A DNA stretch of 64,000 nt from Deltaproteobacteria bacterium (GCA_021813445.1 JAKAKP010000151.1:1-64000), one strand, 5' to 3'; shown: positions 35,747 through 45,746, numbered from the stretch's first letter. Notes: generated by a model from the sequence alone, not told the origin. A program made the numbers and translations.

Positions 35747-36895
35747 CTACTGGTCACCCTTCTTCGGCTCCGGGAGGTCCCAGGGAATTTCCATCAGGTT
35801 GCTTTCCCCCGTGTCCCCTGCTGGAACATTTTTCCAGGCCTTCCTGCAGGTGCCCTCCTTGGCGTGGATTTCCAAATAGATGTTGTAACCGGCATCATCC
35901 AGGGTGTCGTAATGCATGAAGGTCTTATCAGGGACCTGGTTCACGGTATGCCCGGGGAGGACCACGTCCTTTTCCTGGGTCACGGGTCCCAGCACAAACT
36001 TATCATCGTTCCGGGCGTAAATTTTGATCCGCACATTATGCCAGGCGTGATTATCCAGATTGGTGATCTGGTATTCCCGCCGGGCCCGGGGCGCGTTGGC
36101 CTGGGCCCACTGGTAGGTGAAGCCTGCGGATAGAGACGGCGGCGGGGAGACCTCCCGGGGCGCAGGCGGGGCCTGGCGCTTGGGGGCCCGGGCCGCTTCC
36201 TCCTCGGGCGGGGCCGCCTTTTTCCGGGCTCTCTTGACCGCTTTCTTCAGTTTAGGCGGTGGCGGCAGGGCCGTGACCACGGCAAAAGGATAGAAGCCGT
36301 GCTCCCCGGTGAACAGCTGGGGGCCGCCCAGAGTGCCGCCGTTGATGGCGTAATTCCCGGGAGTCAGCTTCTCCCTGGGGGTCAGGCTAAACCATCCCGG
36401 TTTTTTGGGCACCGCCGCGACTTGCAGGGGAATTTCCGTCTGGATGCACCACAGGTTCATGGGGACGGGGGTATCCAGGTCCATTTTATAAATTCTCTTG
36501 AAATTTTCGGCATTCAGTTTGTTGACGCTGAGGTCGAAGCGCCCGGCCGGAGCCGTTTCCAGATATGCCAGCCTGGTCAGGTGCACCTTGTCGCCCCCGG
36601 TCTCCGGATCAAAGACCATGATCTCCAAAGGCTCCAGTTCCACCTTGAGGGCGGGTTCCTGGAGGATGCCGTATAAGCCCACTTTGTTGTCTTGCCCCCA
36701 AGGCAAAGCCGTCCGGAAGATCAGGCCGCCCTGGGTCAGCTTGATGATTTTCTGACCTTGCTGCAGATAAAGGCCTTGGGTCTGGGCCGGTTTTTTCACC
36801 TTGCGGGCGGCCTCGGCCCCCTGGGGGGTTGCCGCCGCCACCATCAGCCCGATGAGCAGGGCAGCCCAAAAGATCTTGCCGGTTGAGGTTTGCAT
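35747..36895 (-). CDS. Secreted hypothetical protein with proline/alanine-rich linker
   Basis: I start at ATG 36893-36895, which gives the signal peptide TGKIFWAALLIGLMVAAATPQGAEA; the ORF track start overlaps the upstream gene. The 382-residue product has two domains: an N-terminal beta-rich part (residues 40-205, GLYLQQGQKIIKLTQGGLIFRTALPWGQDN...GNYAINGGTLGG), a basic Pro/Ala-rich linker (KKAVKRARKKAAPPEEEAARAPKRQ) and a C-terminal part (LSAGFTYQWAQANAPRARREYQITNLDNHAWHNVRIKIYARN). No family is recognised. It sits between the TPR protein and DUF5989 genes. Confidence 0.65.
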   Translation of the reverse strand: MQTSTGKIFWAALLIGLMVAAATPQGAEAARKVKKPAQTQGLYLQQGQKIIKLTQGGLIFRTALPWGQDNKVGLYGILQEPALKVELEPLEIMVFDPETGGDKVHLTRLAYLETAPAGRFDLSVNKLNAENFKRIYKMDLDTPVPMNLWCIQTEIPLQVAAVPKKPGWFSLTPREKLTPGNYAINGGTLGGPQLFTGEHGFYPFAVVTALPPPPKLKKAVKRARKKAAPPEEEAARAPKRQAPPAPREVSPPPSLSAGFTYQWAQANAPRARREYQITNLDNHAWHNVRIKIYARNDDKFVLGPVTQEKDVVLPGHTVNQVPDKTFMHYDTLDDAGYNIYLEIHAKEGTCRKAWKNVPAGDTGESNLMEIPWDLPEPKKGDQ

Positions 36896-36956
36896 GGTTC
36901 GATTCCCCAGTATGGTGTGTTTACCGCTCTCGGTTGCCGGCCCCGCCGCTTCTGTT

Positions 36957-39338
36957 TTAGGCGAAAAGCTTGGCCGCCAGACGTTCATCCAGCTTCTTCA
37001 ATTCGGCATATTCCTCCACCGCGGCGCCGAAGTCGCCCCGGGAAAGATAGGCCACGGCCAGTTGATAATGCCCCAAGGCGTGCCGGGGATTGATGGCCAG
37101 CAAGGCCTGGAACTGCGCACAGGCCTCGGGGTAGCAGCCCTGGCGGAGATAAGTCAGGCCCAGTTGGTAATGGGCCTCCTCATTATTGGGATCGGCCTGG
37201 AGGCCCCGCTTCCAGAGGGGGGCCCGGTCTTCGCTGGCGGCCAGGGACCCGGTTTCCAGGAGCAGACCCTTGGGGAATTCCGGCAAATCGGGCCGGAGAT
37301 TGATGGCCTGCCGCAGAATGTCCAGGGCCTCCTGATAATAGGTTAAGGCGCTGGGGGCTGGGCTCGGGTCCGGAGCCAGGGGCCGGGATTTCTTTCTCAA
37401 AACGTTGGCGAAGGCAATGGCTGCTTCCTGCCAGCGGCCCATCTGCCCCTGGACCAAACCCAGGAGATAATGGGCCTCAGCCAGGTTGGGGTTGTAGCGC
37501 AACGCGTTTCTCAGGTTCTCCACCATGTCCGCGCCCTGGCCGGCTGCGGGGGGAGCCAGGCTGGCCAGCCGCGTGGCCTCGGCATCGCCTCCCAGGAGGA
37601 TGGCCTTTTGGAAGGCCTCGGCCGCTTCCCGCCAGAGCCCCAACTGGCCATAGCCGACTCCCAGGGCCTGGTGGGCCATGGCATGCTCCGGCCTGGCCTG
37701 GACGGCCCTTTTAAAGGCCGCGACTGATTCCTGCCAGTTGACCACCTGGGCGAACATGCCCCCCAGGTTGAGATAAGCCTCGACATTGTCAGGCTTGATC
37801 AGGACTTCCTGCTGAAAACACCTGACCGCCTCTTTCCAATTGCCCAGCTGATTACAGGCGATCCCCAGGTGGCGGAAGGCCGGGGCGTGATCCGGCTTCA
37901 GGGCCAGGACCCGCTGCAAGGCCTTGATGGCTTCGGGCCAGCGGCCCAGGTGCAGGTAAACCAGGCCCAGATTATAAGTGATCCCCAGATCATCGGGCTT
38001 GGTCTGCAAGGCCTGTTGCAAAGCCTGGGCGGCTTCCTGCCAGCGGCCCAGGCGGCAGCATGCCGCGGCCAGGCGTTGCAGCACCTCCGGATCCCCGGGG
38101 CGCAGCCCCTGGGCGTGTTGGAAAGACTCCACCGCCTCCGGCCAGTGCCCCAACGCGGCCTGCACCTGACCCAGGTTGCAGGCGGTCTTATAGAGATCAG
38201 GTTTCAGCTTCAAGGCCTGTTTCAGATAGATCAGGGCTTCCGGGAACTGTCCCTGCTGGCTGTGGGCGACCCCCAGGTTGCAATAGGCCTCGGCCAGGTC
38301 GGGCTTCAGTTTAATGGCTTGCCGGTAGCTGGCGATGGCCTCGGCCCAGTTGCCGCTTTCACTGAGGGCCAGCCCCAGCAGGTGGTGGGCCTCCGCCTCG
38401 TAGGGCTTCACTTCCAGGGTTATGGTCTGCCCGGTAGCAGCGGCAGGGGGTTCTTCCAGTTTCAACCGGAATTCGGGCATGGAGGCCTGGGGTTCCGGGG
38501 CCGGGGAAAAGACCGGGACTTTGGGAGGCGCAGCCGCCTCTATGGGCGCGACCGGCGCCGGCTGTGCCATCTCCGGCGCTGCTTCCGGCGCCGGAGCCGC
38601 CACTGGCGCCACCGGGATAAAAGGCTCCAAGGCCGCGGTGGGGGCTGGCGGGACTACCGGGGCCACCGGCTCCTCTTTTGCGGCTTCTGGGGCCCCCGGC
38701 ATGGGGGCCGCTGCTTCTTCCTGGATGGGGGCGGGGGCTGCTGCCGCCACCGGGGCCGCGGCGGCCCGCAACTGCTTCAAGGCCCAGGAGGCCACTTCCC
38801 GCACCGCCTCCTCGGTATCGCTCAAAGCTGCGGTCAGGGCCGGCTCCGCCTGGGGTTGCTTCAGCTCCCCCAGGGCCTCGGCCACCCGGTAGCGCACTCC
38901 GGCATCCGGGTCATTAATGACGGCCAGCAGCGCTTCCACTGCCAGAGGCTCTTGCAGCGCGCCCAGGGCCCAGGCCGCCCAGAACCTCACGTCCCGATCA
39001 GGATCTTGCAACGCGGCTACCAGCGGCGTCAAGGCCAGCGGATCTCTGCACTTCCCCAAGGTGCGGGCGGCTTTGGCCCGGACCGCGGGATCAATATTGG
39101 AGAGGGCAGCCAGAGACTTCTCTACCCCGGACTCGTTTTTTGGCACCTCGCTGATGGCTGGGACTTTGTCCGTCACCTTGCCGTTCCGGGGACTCTTCTT
39201 AGCCCCCCGGTTCCAGAGAAACAGCGGGACCAACGCCCAGGAAGTCAAGAAAACCAAGGCGGACCCTTGACCAACAAATGGGCAGAGCCGGTTGACCCAT
39301 TCTCCGATTCCCAGAGTAACCAGATTCACGGTAATCAT
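36957..39338 (-). CDS. HEAT-repeat/TPR-repeat membrane-anchored protein (793 aa)
   Basis: The N-terminus has one membrane helix (GSALVFLTSWALVPLFLW). Residues 75-200 form about four HEAT-type repeats (e.g. DPAVRAKAARTLGKCRDPLALTPLVAALQDPDRDVRFWAAWALGAL). Residues 205-300 are an Ala/Pro-rich low-complexity linker. From about 320 to the end there are about a dozen tetratricopeptide repeats (NLGVAHSQQGQFPEALIYLKQALKLKPD). It is likely a cytoplasmic- or periplasmic-side scaffold for protein complexes; given the adjacent Wzx gene it might serve polysaccharide export, but that is inference. Confidence 0.8.
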   Translation of the reverse strand: MITVNLVTLGIGEWVNRLCPFVGQGSALVFLTSWALVPLFLWNRGAKKSPRNGKVTDKVPAISEVPKNESGVEKSLAALSNIDPAVRAKAARTLGKCRDPLALTPLVAALQDPDRDVRFWAAWALGALQEPLAVEALLAVINDPDAGVRYRVAEALGELKQPQAEPALTAALSDTEEAVREVASWALKQLRAAAAPVAAAAPAPIQEEAAAPMPGAPEAAKEEPVAPVVPPAPTAALEPFIPVAPVAAPAPEAAPEMAQPAPVAPIEAAAPPKVPVFSPAPEPQASMPEFRLKLEEPPAAATGQTITLEVKPYEAEAHHLLGLALSESGNWAEAIASYRQAIKLKPDLAEAYCNLGVAHSQQGQFPEALIYLKQALKLKPDLYKTACNLGQVQAALGHWPEAVESFQHAQGLRPGDPEVLQRLAAACCRLGRWQEAAQALQQALQTKPDDLGITYNLGLVYLHLGRWPEAIKALQRVLALKPDHAPAFRHLGIACNQLGNWKEAVRCFQQEVLIKPDNVEAYLNLGGMFAQVVNWQESVAAFKRAVQARPEHAMAHQALGVGYGQLGLWREAAEAFQKAILLGGDAEATRLASLAPPAAGQGADMVENLRNALRYNPNLAEAHYLLGLVQGQMGRWQEAAIAFANVLRKKSRPLAPDPSPAPSALTYYQEALDILRQAINLRPDLPEFPKGLLLETGSLAASEDRAPLWKRGLQADPNNEEAHYQLGLTYLRQGCYPEACAQFQALLAINPRHALGHYQLAVAYLSRGDFGAAVEEYAELKKLDERLAAKLFA

Positions 39339-39533
39339 TTCAGACCCCCAGCGAGCCTGGACCAGGCGTCAAGGCCAACGCCTTTAACCTGACCGGCTCG
39401 TTGATTGCTGCCAGCTATCTCCAAGGGCTTGGGGATGGGCATTGTTTGCCCCCGCCGGGCAGCCGCTTGCCTTCGCCCCGTAATCCCTGTTAAGCCATTG
39501 CTGACCATACCCTTACACCATTCCTTGTTTGCT

Positions 39534-40982
39534 CTACACCTGGCCCGGGGACAAGTCCCGGGAACCGGGAGTCACCAGGCGCTTAAAGAAGCTGCGTTCG
39601 GCCGCGCTGACGCCCCCCAGGGCCAATAAAGCTCCCCCGTAAACGGCCAATCCCGCCAGGATGGCGACGAAGAGATTGGCCTGCCGCAGCAGGAAAACCG
39701 CCAGGGCCATGATGGCCGCGGCCAGCGCCGGGATGGCGATCAGCCCTGCCAGTTTCCTGAAGCCCAAATACCGGGGCAGCATAAAGCTAAAGAGGATGAC
39801 GCAATATATTCCCTGGGTGGTAAAGATGGCCCAGCAGGCCCCCAGATAAGAAAACCCCCAGATTAACAAAAAGCTGGCGGCCACGTTAATGGCGGCCAGC
39901 GTCCACAGAGAGATCAAAACCAGGCGCTCCCGGTTGCGGGCCACCAACACACTCTGGCCGGCGAAATTCCAGAAGCTGAAAATCAGGCTGATGCCCAGAA
40001 TTTGCAGAGCCGGGATGGAGGGAGCAAAGGCCTCCCGATAAAGAAAGATGATGATGCGATGGGCCAGCAAGGTGGTAATGACCACCAAGGGGGCCGTAAG
40101 AATAAACAGATATTTCAAAGTGAAGCGCAGGGTGCGGACGAAGGCCCCCAGGGACTGGACATAGTATTGGCTCATGGTCGGCAGGAAAGCCCCGGTCACC
40201 GCCGCGGGGATCAGCGTCAAGGCATCGAAGATCCGGAGTGCGGAGGCAAAATACCCCACTTCCACTTTCCCGGCCAGGAAGCTGAGGATCACCACCCCGA
40301 TCTGGTTGCTGAAGTACAGGGCCACCAGGATCCCGGCAAAGGGGACCGCCGCAGCCAGGTGGCGCCAGATGGTCCGCCATTGCCAGCTATGCTGCCCCCG
40401 GATTGCCACCCGGCTGAGAATAAAGAGGCCCAGGATGACGGCCCCGCTAACGCTGGCCAATTGCGTGGAGAGCACCCCTTTCAGCCGGTAACCGGCATAG
40501 AGGAAGGCGATCCCCAGCACCACATTGGCAGACGAGAAGAAGAAGCGTACCATCAGCTCCAACTCGGCTCTCTGATTAGCCCGGAAGAAGGCGTTAGTGA
40601 ATTCCATAAACGAGTGCACCAGGGCAAAGGTTAGCGCCAGAATCAGGACGATGGGATCGTTCCGGGCCCACAAGAGCACGATGAGGGAAAATATCCCCAG
40701 TATAACGACCGAGATTGACCCCTTGATGGCCCCCAGGGCCCAATAGTATGAATAAGTGCCAGCCGGATTCCGGGATACCTCCCGCTGGATCAGATCCTCG
40801 AAGCCGAATTTGGAGGGGATGATGATAAAGTTCGATAACGCCGTGGCAAAAGCGAAAATCCCGAGCGACTCCGCCCCCAAAAAGCGGGCGACAACGACGA
40901 AAAACACGACGCCCAGACCCTTGGCCATCATCTCGATGGTGATTAACAGCAGACTGTTGCGGACGAATCTTTGTGAACTCAT
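39534..40982 (-). CDS. Polysaccharide flippase (Wzx-like, MATE/MVF fold)
   Basis: A 482-residue protein with about 12-14 membrane helices. It starts MSSQRFVRNSLLLITIEMMAKGLGVVFFVVVARFLGAESLGIFAFATAL, the typical beginning of Wzx/RfbX flippases that move undecaprenyl-linked repeat units across the inner membrane. The C-terminal half contains LGISLIFSFWNFAGQSVLVARNRERLVLISLWTLAAINV. I choose ATG at 40980-40982 over the one 12 codons upstream. It ends the polysaccharide gene run on this strand. Confidence 0.85.
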   Translation of the reverse strand: MSSQRFVRNSLLLITIEMMAKGLGVVFFVVVARFLGAESLGIFAFATALSNFIIIPSKFGFEDLIQREVSRNPAGTYSYYWALGAIKGSISVVILGIFSLIVLLWARNDPIVLILALTFALVHSFMEFTNAFFRANQRAELELMVRFFFSSANVVLGIAFLYAGYRLKGVLSTQLASVSGAVILGLFILSRVAIRGQHSWQWRTIWRHLAAAVPFAGILVALYFSNQIGVVILSFLAGKVEVGYFASALRIFDALTLIPAAVTGAFLPTMSQYYVQSLGAFVRTLRFTLKYLFILTAPLVVITTLLAHRIIIFLYREAFAPSIPALQILGISLIFSFWNFAGQSVLVARNRERLVLISLWTLAAINVAASFLLIWGFSYLGACWAIFTTQGIYCVILFSFMLPRYLGFRKLAGLIAIPALAAAIMALAVFLLRQANLFVAILAGLAVYGGALLALGGVSAAERSFFKRLVTPGSRDLSPGQV

Positions 40983-41089
40983 TTTTTTCCCAGAGCCAGG
41001 GGGATAATCCCTCCGCACCCGCCGGCCAGTCGCGAATCTGCTTCACAGCGCCTAAATAACGGGTTGCCATGGTTTCCACCCACCTTGAG

Positions 41090-42595
41090 TCAAGCCCCCG
41101 ATCCCTGCGGGACCGCGACCTTTTGGTTTGCTAAAGCCAAGCGGGCGAAACGGCCGATGCTCACTGCCAATCCCAGGATGAACCACATAAGGCGGTTCTG
41201 GGTCCAGATGGTGTAATCCACCTGGGCATGGGCGTAAAAAGCCAAGATACCAAAGAAGAGACCCGTCCCCACGCAATGGAGAAACGGGTCTTGCACCTTC
41301 AGGGCCGGATAAAGCCAGGTCATCACCCTCCACAGCAGGAGGAGGAAGAAACCCAGACCCAGCAGGCCGGTCTCGGCGCCGATGAAGAAAAAGAGATTAT
41401 GGACCGGCGAGTTCCAGGCCGCGACGATCTGCTCCCGGGTAAAGTCATAGGGCGGCGCGGTCACCACAAAGTTATTCAGGCCCGTTCCCAACAAGGGACG
41501 GTGGCTGATGATGTTCGTCGCCACTTCAATCAGGGGCCAGCGGCCGTAAGCGGTGCCTTCCGTCCGGAACAACCCGGTCCGCAGGGGATTGGGAATAATC
41601 AGCAGGAGAGTGGCGCCGATCACGGCTATGGAGAGCACTCCGAAAAAGGCCCGGGTCAGCCCCATTTTTTTCTTCCAGAAAAAGATGGCCAGGAGAAAGA
41701 GGGCCAGGGAGGTGGCCATGATGCCGCCCCGGGAATAGGTCACTCCCAGCCCCAAGACCTCGATGACTATCGCTACCGCCAGCCAAAACTTGAGGCGCCG
41801 GCTCAGGGGATAGAAAAGCAGGCTGAAGCTCAGGGGCACCATCAGATCAAAAAACAGGGCCAGGGAATTGGGATGGCCGATCCAGCCCCCCACCCGGGAG
41901 ACGGCCTCCAGGCCGGCATAGCCGTATAAGGGCTGGGGCCCGGCGCCTCCGCCTCCAAGGAGACTAAAGCCCATGAGGGTGCCGGTGAGTCTCTGGCCGA
42001 TGGCGATGAGGCCCTGGAAAAACGCGAAACATATCATGACGGTGACGATGAGATGCAAATCTTTGCCCTCATTGATCTGGCTGGACATGTAGATGAAGAT
42101 AGCTAGGGAAGTAGCCAGGGCAAAGACGTCAAAAATTGCGAAGAGCGGTTCCTTGGCCACGAACACTGAGCAAGCTGCAACGACGAAAAGCCCGGCCAGG
42201 GCTCCCAACCCCCGGGTGGAAACGGGGCCCGGTATCTTCCAGACCACCCGGTTGGCAATCCAGCTCACATAAAGGGCCGCCAGGGGAATAAAACTGAAAT
42301 GGATGGGGAAGCCAAAGGTGGAGCGGCCAAAAGGCGTCTTGTGATAGTAGATATGCATCCCGATCCAGACGGGCACGGATAAGGTCAGCAGAATCAGGAG
42401 GAGTTCTCTCCGGTTCGGGACGGTTAAAGCTATGGGCCCCATCAGACTGAGGAGAAACAAGAAGATGAACCATTTCCGGGAAAGCTGCGCCGCCACCAGA
42501 AACCCCAAGCCGAGCATCACCCCCAACGCCAGCAGCCAGACCATCTGCGCGGTGGAGGAGAGGGGCATTCTTTTTTCTGAGCTGGGCGCAATCAT
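41090..42595 (-). CDS. O-antigen ligase/polymerase-like protein (Wzy-type)
   Basis: A 501-residue polytopic membrane protein with about 12 helices and a large periplasmic loop. The motif GRWPLIEVATNIISHRPLLGTGLNNFVVTAPPYDFTREQIVAAWNSPVHNLFFFIGAETGLLGLGFFLLLL matches the Wzy_C/O-antigen ligase signature (a conserved G-x-G-x-N-x-F and HNxxL/F). It would polymerise polysaccharide repeat units on undecaprenyl pyrophosphate. The gene starts one base after the Wzz stop, indicating translational coupling. Confidence 0.82.
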   Translation of the reverse strand: MIAPSSEKRMPLSSTAQMVWLLALGVMLGLGFLVAAQLSRKWFIFLFLLSLMGPIALTVPNRRELLLILLTLSVPVWIGMHIYYHKTPFGRSTFGFPIHFSFIPLAALYVSWIANRVVWKIPGPVSTRGLGALAGLFVVAACSVFVAKEPLFAIFDVFALATSLAIFIYMSSQINEGKDLHLIVTVMICFAFFQGLIAIGQRLTGTLMGFSLLGGGGAGPQPLYGYAGLEAVSRVGGWIGHPNSLALFFDLMVPLSFSLLFYPLSRRLKFWLAVAIVIEVLGLGVTYSRGGIMATSLALFLLAIFFWKKKMGLTRAFFGVLSIAVIGATLLLIIPNPLRTGLFRTEGTAYGRWPLIEVATNIISHRPLLGTGLNNFVVTAPPYDFTREQIVAAWNSPVHNLFFFIGAETGLLGLGFFLLLLWRVMTWLYPALKVQDPFLHCVGTGLFFGILAFYAHAQVDYTIWTQNRLMWFILGLAVSIGRFARLALANQKVAVPQGSGA

Positions 42596-42596
42596 C

Positions 42597-44075
42597 TTAA
42601 AGTTCCGGTATGGAAGCTAAAACCTTGAGTTTCTCGCCCTCAAAATAACGATCCACATCCTCAGGATATTTCAAAGAGTCGTCCCAATATTCCAGGAAGA
42701 AGGCCGTGCTGATGCTGATCACCAGGGACAGCACCAGACCCAGGCCCAGGTTGAGGAGCGGTTTGGGGAAATAGGGCCTCAGAGGCACTGCGGCCAGGCT
42801 CAAAATTTTGGCATTCTCCAGACGGGTGTCTGCACTTTTGGCCAGCAGGCTGTCCTGGTATTTTTTCATCAAAATGGACATGATCCCCTGTTTGGTATCG
42901 ATTTCCCGTTCCAGGTTGCTCAAGCCCATCTCCGTGGTGGGCAATTGGGCCAATTCTTCTTTCAAACCCTTCATGGTCTGGCCGATGGCCTGCTCCTCAG
43001 CCTGGAGTTCCCGCAACTTAGCCAGTTCCCGCTCTTGCAGGATATCGACCTGGCCGCGGATCTGGTGCCTAAGCTGAGCTATCTGCTCCCGGGCCGTCTG
43101 CGCCTGGCGGCTGTCCGGAGTGTAGCGCTGCAAGATGGTCTTCAGGGCGAACTGTAGGTTCACCAGCTTGTTTTCCAGGTCTGCCAGCTGGGGATCCTGG
43201 GTCATTTCCGGCAGGGGAATCAGCAAATTGGGCCGGGATTTCCGCAGGTTCTGAATTTTATCCACCTTGGAGCGGATACGGATGATCTCCTTTTGCACGT
43301 TGGTCAGGCCGTTGTCGTAGGTCTCCATTTTTTTCAGGAGGGCTTTGCTCTGTTCGGAATAGGAGACGATCCCGGAGCCTTGCTTCAGGCTCATGAGCTG
43401 TCCTTGCAGGTTCTTCAGGTCCTTTTCCACGCCCGCGATCTGCTCGGCATAAAAAGAACTTTCCGCCCGGTTGATATTGATGGCCAGGTGCTGATGCTGG
43501 TATTCTTCCGCCACCTTGTTCACTATTTTGCTGGCCAGAACCGGATCGCGGCTGCGATAGCGGATGAAAATGATCTGGGAGTCGCTGGCCGGATCGACGA
43601 TGAGATCGGTATGGAGTGCGCTGACCGCGGCTTCGAAGGCCTGTTCCTTGGTCTGAGCGGGGGACAGGCCGATTTGGCTGCTCACAGCCTTGATCCCTTT
43701 CATCACGGCCCGCAGGCCGTCACGGATGGTTCCTGCCACCCCTTCATCCACCACCTTGTGGGGCTGATCCAGCTTCAGCTCCTTGACCACTCGTTCCAGG
43801 ACCGGGCGGCTGCGGATGATCTCCATCTCGGTGTTGAGTTCTTCTTTGGGGTTGATCATCAAGTTGCCTGCCCCTGCAGCTCTTTGGGTAGTTGTCAGCA
43901 AGTCTGGGTAGTTCCGTCCCAAGATCGCCACACTGCTGGAGGCCTGGTAGACCGGAGGCCAGAGCCAGCTTCCCACCAGGATGGTCCCCAGAATGACGAC
44001 ATTGATAAAGATGATCAGATCCGCGCGTCGGCATAAGCTATAAAGCAGGATCCGTCCTGTGGTTTGGGCTTTCAT
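42597..44075 (-). CDS. Polysaccharide chain-length determinant (Wzz/GNVR)
   Basis: A 492-residue inner-membrane protein. A first helix (DLIIFINVVILGTILVGSWLWPP) and a last helix (LNLGLGLVLSLVISISTAFFLEYW) flank a long periplasmic coiled coil (about residues 200-400; ESSFYAEQIAGVEKDLKNLQGQLMSLKQ). The proline-rich segment before the last helix (LAAVPLRPYFPKPLLNLGLG) is typical of Wzz and PCP proteins. It regulates polymer length, usually with a CpsD-type ATPase, which is encoded upstream in the same run. Confidence 0.88.
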   Translation of the reverse strand: MKAQTTGRILLYSLCRRADLIIFINVVILGTILVGSWLWPPVYQASSSVAILGRNYPDLLTTTQRAAGAGNLMINPKEELNTEMEIIRSRPVLERVVKELKLDQPHKVVDEGVAGTIRDGLRAVMKGIKAVSSQIGLSPAQTKEQAFEAAVSALHTDLIVDPASDSQIIFIRYRSRDPVLASKIVNKVAEEYQHQHLAININRAESSFYAEQIAGVEKDLKNLQGQLMSLKQGSGIVSYSEQSKALLKKMETYDNGLTNVQKEIIRIRSKVDKIQNLRKSRPNLLIPLPEMTQDPQLADLENKLVNLQFALKTILQRYTPDSRQAQTAREQIAQLRHQIRGQVDILQERELAKLRELQAEEQAIGQTMKGLKEELAQLPTTEMGLSNLEREIDTKQGIMSILMKKYQDSLLAKSADTRLENAKILSLAAVPLRPYFPKPLLNLGLGLVLSLVISISTAFFLEYWDDSLKYPEDVDRYFEGEKLKVLASIPEL

Positions 44076-44120
44076 CCTTATCTCCTTGCCGCTGCCTTTT
44101 CTTTCCGGCCCCCGGCCCTC

Positions 44121-44687
44121 CTAATCAATAATGGTATGATAGGGGATGGGTAAAAAATCGGGCCAGGTCGCCCACATCTCCAGCGGGCTGACATTTAAAA
44201 TAAACTGCCGGTCTATTTTTAGGGCCGGCGAAGTTTTGAAATAGATCTGGCAATCCAAGCGGGTGTGGGGCTCCACATCTAGGTAGTCCCGGGAGCCCGG
44301 TTTCAAATTGCGGCTGTAAATGTTGCGGCGGGTGCCGTCCTGATAGAGCAGGTCCACGGACAAATGCCAATTGGCCATCACCAGCGGCGCCTCCACCCAG
44401 ACGTAAACCTGCTTCACATCGCCCAGCAGGACCTGCATGCTAGCATGCTTCCGGTAGAGATGGAGTTGGGGGGACCGGAAGATGCGCACTTCCCGGCGCT
44501 CCCCCTTGCCCACTACTTCGACGGGGGTATAATTGCCCAGGCCATAATCCCCCGAGAGAGCGATGAGCCCGAAGTCCTCCCGCACGGTATTTTTTATCCC
44601 TGCGGGCAGCAACACGTCTTCGCCCCAGGCCGGGGTGAGCAGCAGGGCCAGGAGAACTGCGCCGTTGATGAAGATTTTGCCTAACAT
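44121..44687 (-). CDS. Secreted hypothetical protein in polysaccharide locus (188 aa)
   Basis: The signal peptide MLGKIFINGAVLLALLLTPAWG is followed by a beta-rich domain (EDFGLIALSGDYGLGNYTPVEVVGKGERREVRIFRSPQLHLYRKHASMQVLLGDVKQVYVWVEAPLVMANWHLSVDLLYQDGTRR). Its position between wza-like and wzz-like genes suggests a periplasmic role in export or a chaperone for the channel, but no family is recognised. It contains one cysteine. Confidence 0.65.
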   Translation of the reverse strand: MLGKIFINGAVLLALLLTPAWGEDVLLPAGIKNTVREDFGLIALSGDYGLGNYTPVEVVGKGERREVRIFRSPQLHLYRKHASMQVLLGDVKQVYVWVEAPLVMANWHLSVDLLYQDGTRRNIYSRNLKPGSRDYLDVEPHTRLDCQIYFKTSPALKIDRQFILNVSPLEMWATWPDFLPIPYHTIID

Positions 44688-44711
44688 GGGTCCATCCTCA
44701 AGAGCAAACGG

Positions 44712-45746
44712 TCACTGAATCAAGGGACCAAATTGTGACGTCCAATAAGCGCCCACCGTACCTTGGGTCTGGATGGGCAGCACATCCCGGATGTATTGTT
44801 TTACCCACAGGTTAAGCTTGGCAATGCCCGTCTTGGGCACCAGGACAACGTCCCCGGCTTTCAAGGTTACGTCATTCTTCAGGCTCTTGCCTTCGCCGGG
44901 AGAGGCCAGGTCGGTGAGGACCCATTCAGCCTGTTCGAACTGCCCCCGGCGCAGCACCACCACCCGGGAGAGATCCGCGGTGTCTTTGGTGCTGCCCGCG
45001 GCCATGATCGCCTGCAGCAGGGTGAGATGGCCTTCAAAGGGTATGGCCTTGGCCTGGTTCACTTCGCCGCCCACAAAGATCCACTGCCCGGCGCTCTTCA
45101 GCAGGGCCACGTGAATGTACTGGGGGGCGTCATGAATCTTCTTGGTGGCCATGTCATAGGGATAGCTGCCGGGGGTGACCCCCACCAGGACGGCGATGTC
45201 CGGCTTGCGGATGTCCTTGGAATATCTTTTCTTCAGAATTTCCCGCAATTCCAGCGGGGTTTTGCCCGCGGCCTGGACCACCCCCACGATGGGCAGGTTG
45301 ATATTGCCGTCCGCACCGATGCGCACGCCGATGTTCAGCTCTGGGTTGTAAACGAAGCGGATATCGAAGTAATCCCCGCCCTTCAACACCTCGCTGTATT
45401 TGGTCTTGGCAATGAATTCCTTATATTTTTTACTGATGGTCTCTTGAATCTCCGGGATGGTCAGGCCGTAAACGAGAACTTCTCCGATGAGGGGGAGGTC
45501 GATTTTGCCGTCCGGGCGCACCAGGGCTGACTTTACGTCCAGCTCGGTATTCAGCGGAAAGGTGATGCTCAGGGTGTCTCCCTTATTCACCCGGTACGGC
45601 TCCGCTTTCACGGGACCCGGCGGCAGAGGCTGCATCTCGGGAAACGCCACCTGCCGCACCCCTGTGCCTTTGCCGCCGGGCGCACAGGCCCACACCGGCA
45701 GCAGCCCCAAAGCCAAAACCACCAGTAAAAAGCGCAAGGTTTTCAT
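44712..45746 (-). CDS. Polysaccharide export outer membrane lipoprotein (Wza-like)
   Basis: Octameric outer-membrane channel component for exported polysaccharide. The 344-residue precursor has a lipobox (LLPVWACAPGG) and the Poly_export and SLBB domains: PYRVNKGDTLSITFPLNTELDVKSALVRPDGKIDLPLIGEVLVYGLTIPEIQETISKKY (about 50-110), a second soluble ligand-binding block (VRIGADGNINLPIVGVVQAAGKTPLELREILKKRY) and a third (GGEVNQAKAIPFEGHLTLLQAIMAAG...LKNDVTLKAGDVVLVP). It overlaps the fusion gene upstream by 4 bases. Confidence 0.9.
   Translation of the reverse strand: MKTLRFLLVVLALGLLPVWACAPGGKGTGVRQVAFPEMQPLPPGPVKAEPYRVNKGDTLSITFPLNTELDVKSALVRPDGKIDLPLIGEVLVYGLTIPEIQETISKKYKEFIAKTKYSEVLKGGDYFDIRFVYNPELNIGVRIGADGNINLPIVGVVQAAGKTPLELREILKKRYSKDIRKPDIAVLVGVTPGSYPYDMATKKIHDAPQYIHVALLKSAGQWIFVGGEVNQAKAIPFEGHLTLLQAIMAAGSTKDTADLSRVVVLRRGQFEQAEWVLTDLASPGEGKSLKNDVTLKAGDVVLVPKTGIAKLNLWVKQYIRDVLPIQTQGTVGAYWTSQFGPLIQ

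Noticed and set aside
37869-39392. 507-aa plus-strand ORF opposite the TPR protein
   Set aside because: Low-complexity Gly/Arg/Gln-rich shadow of the TPR gene.
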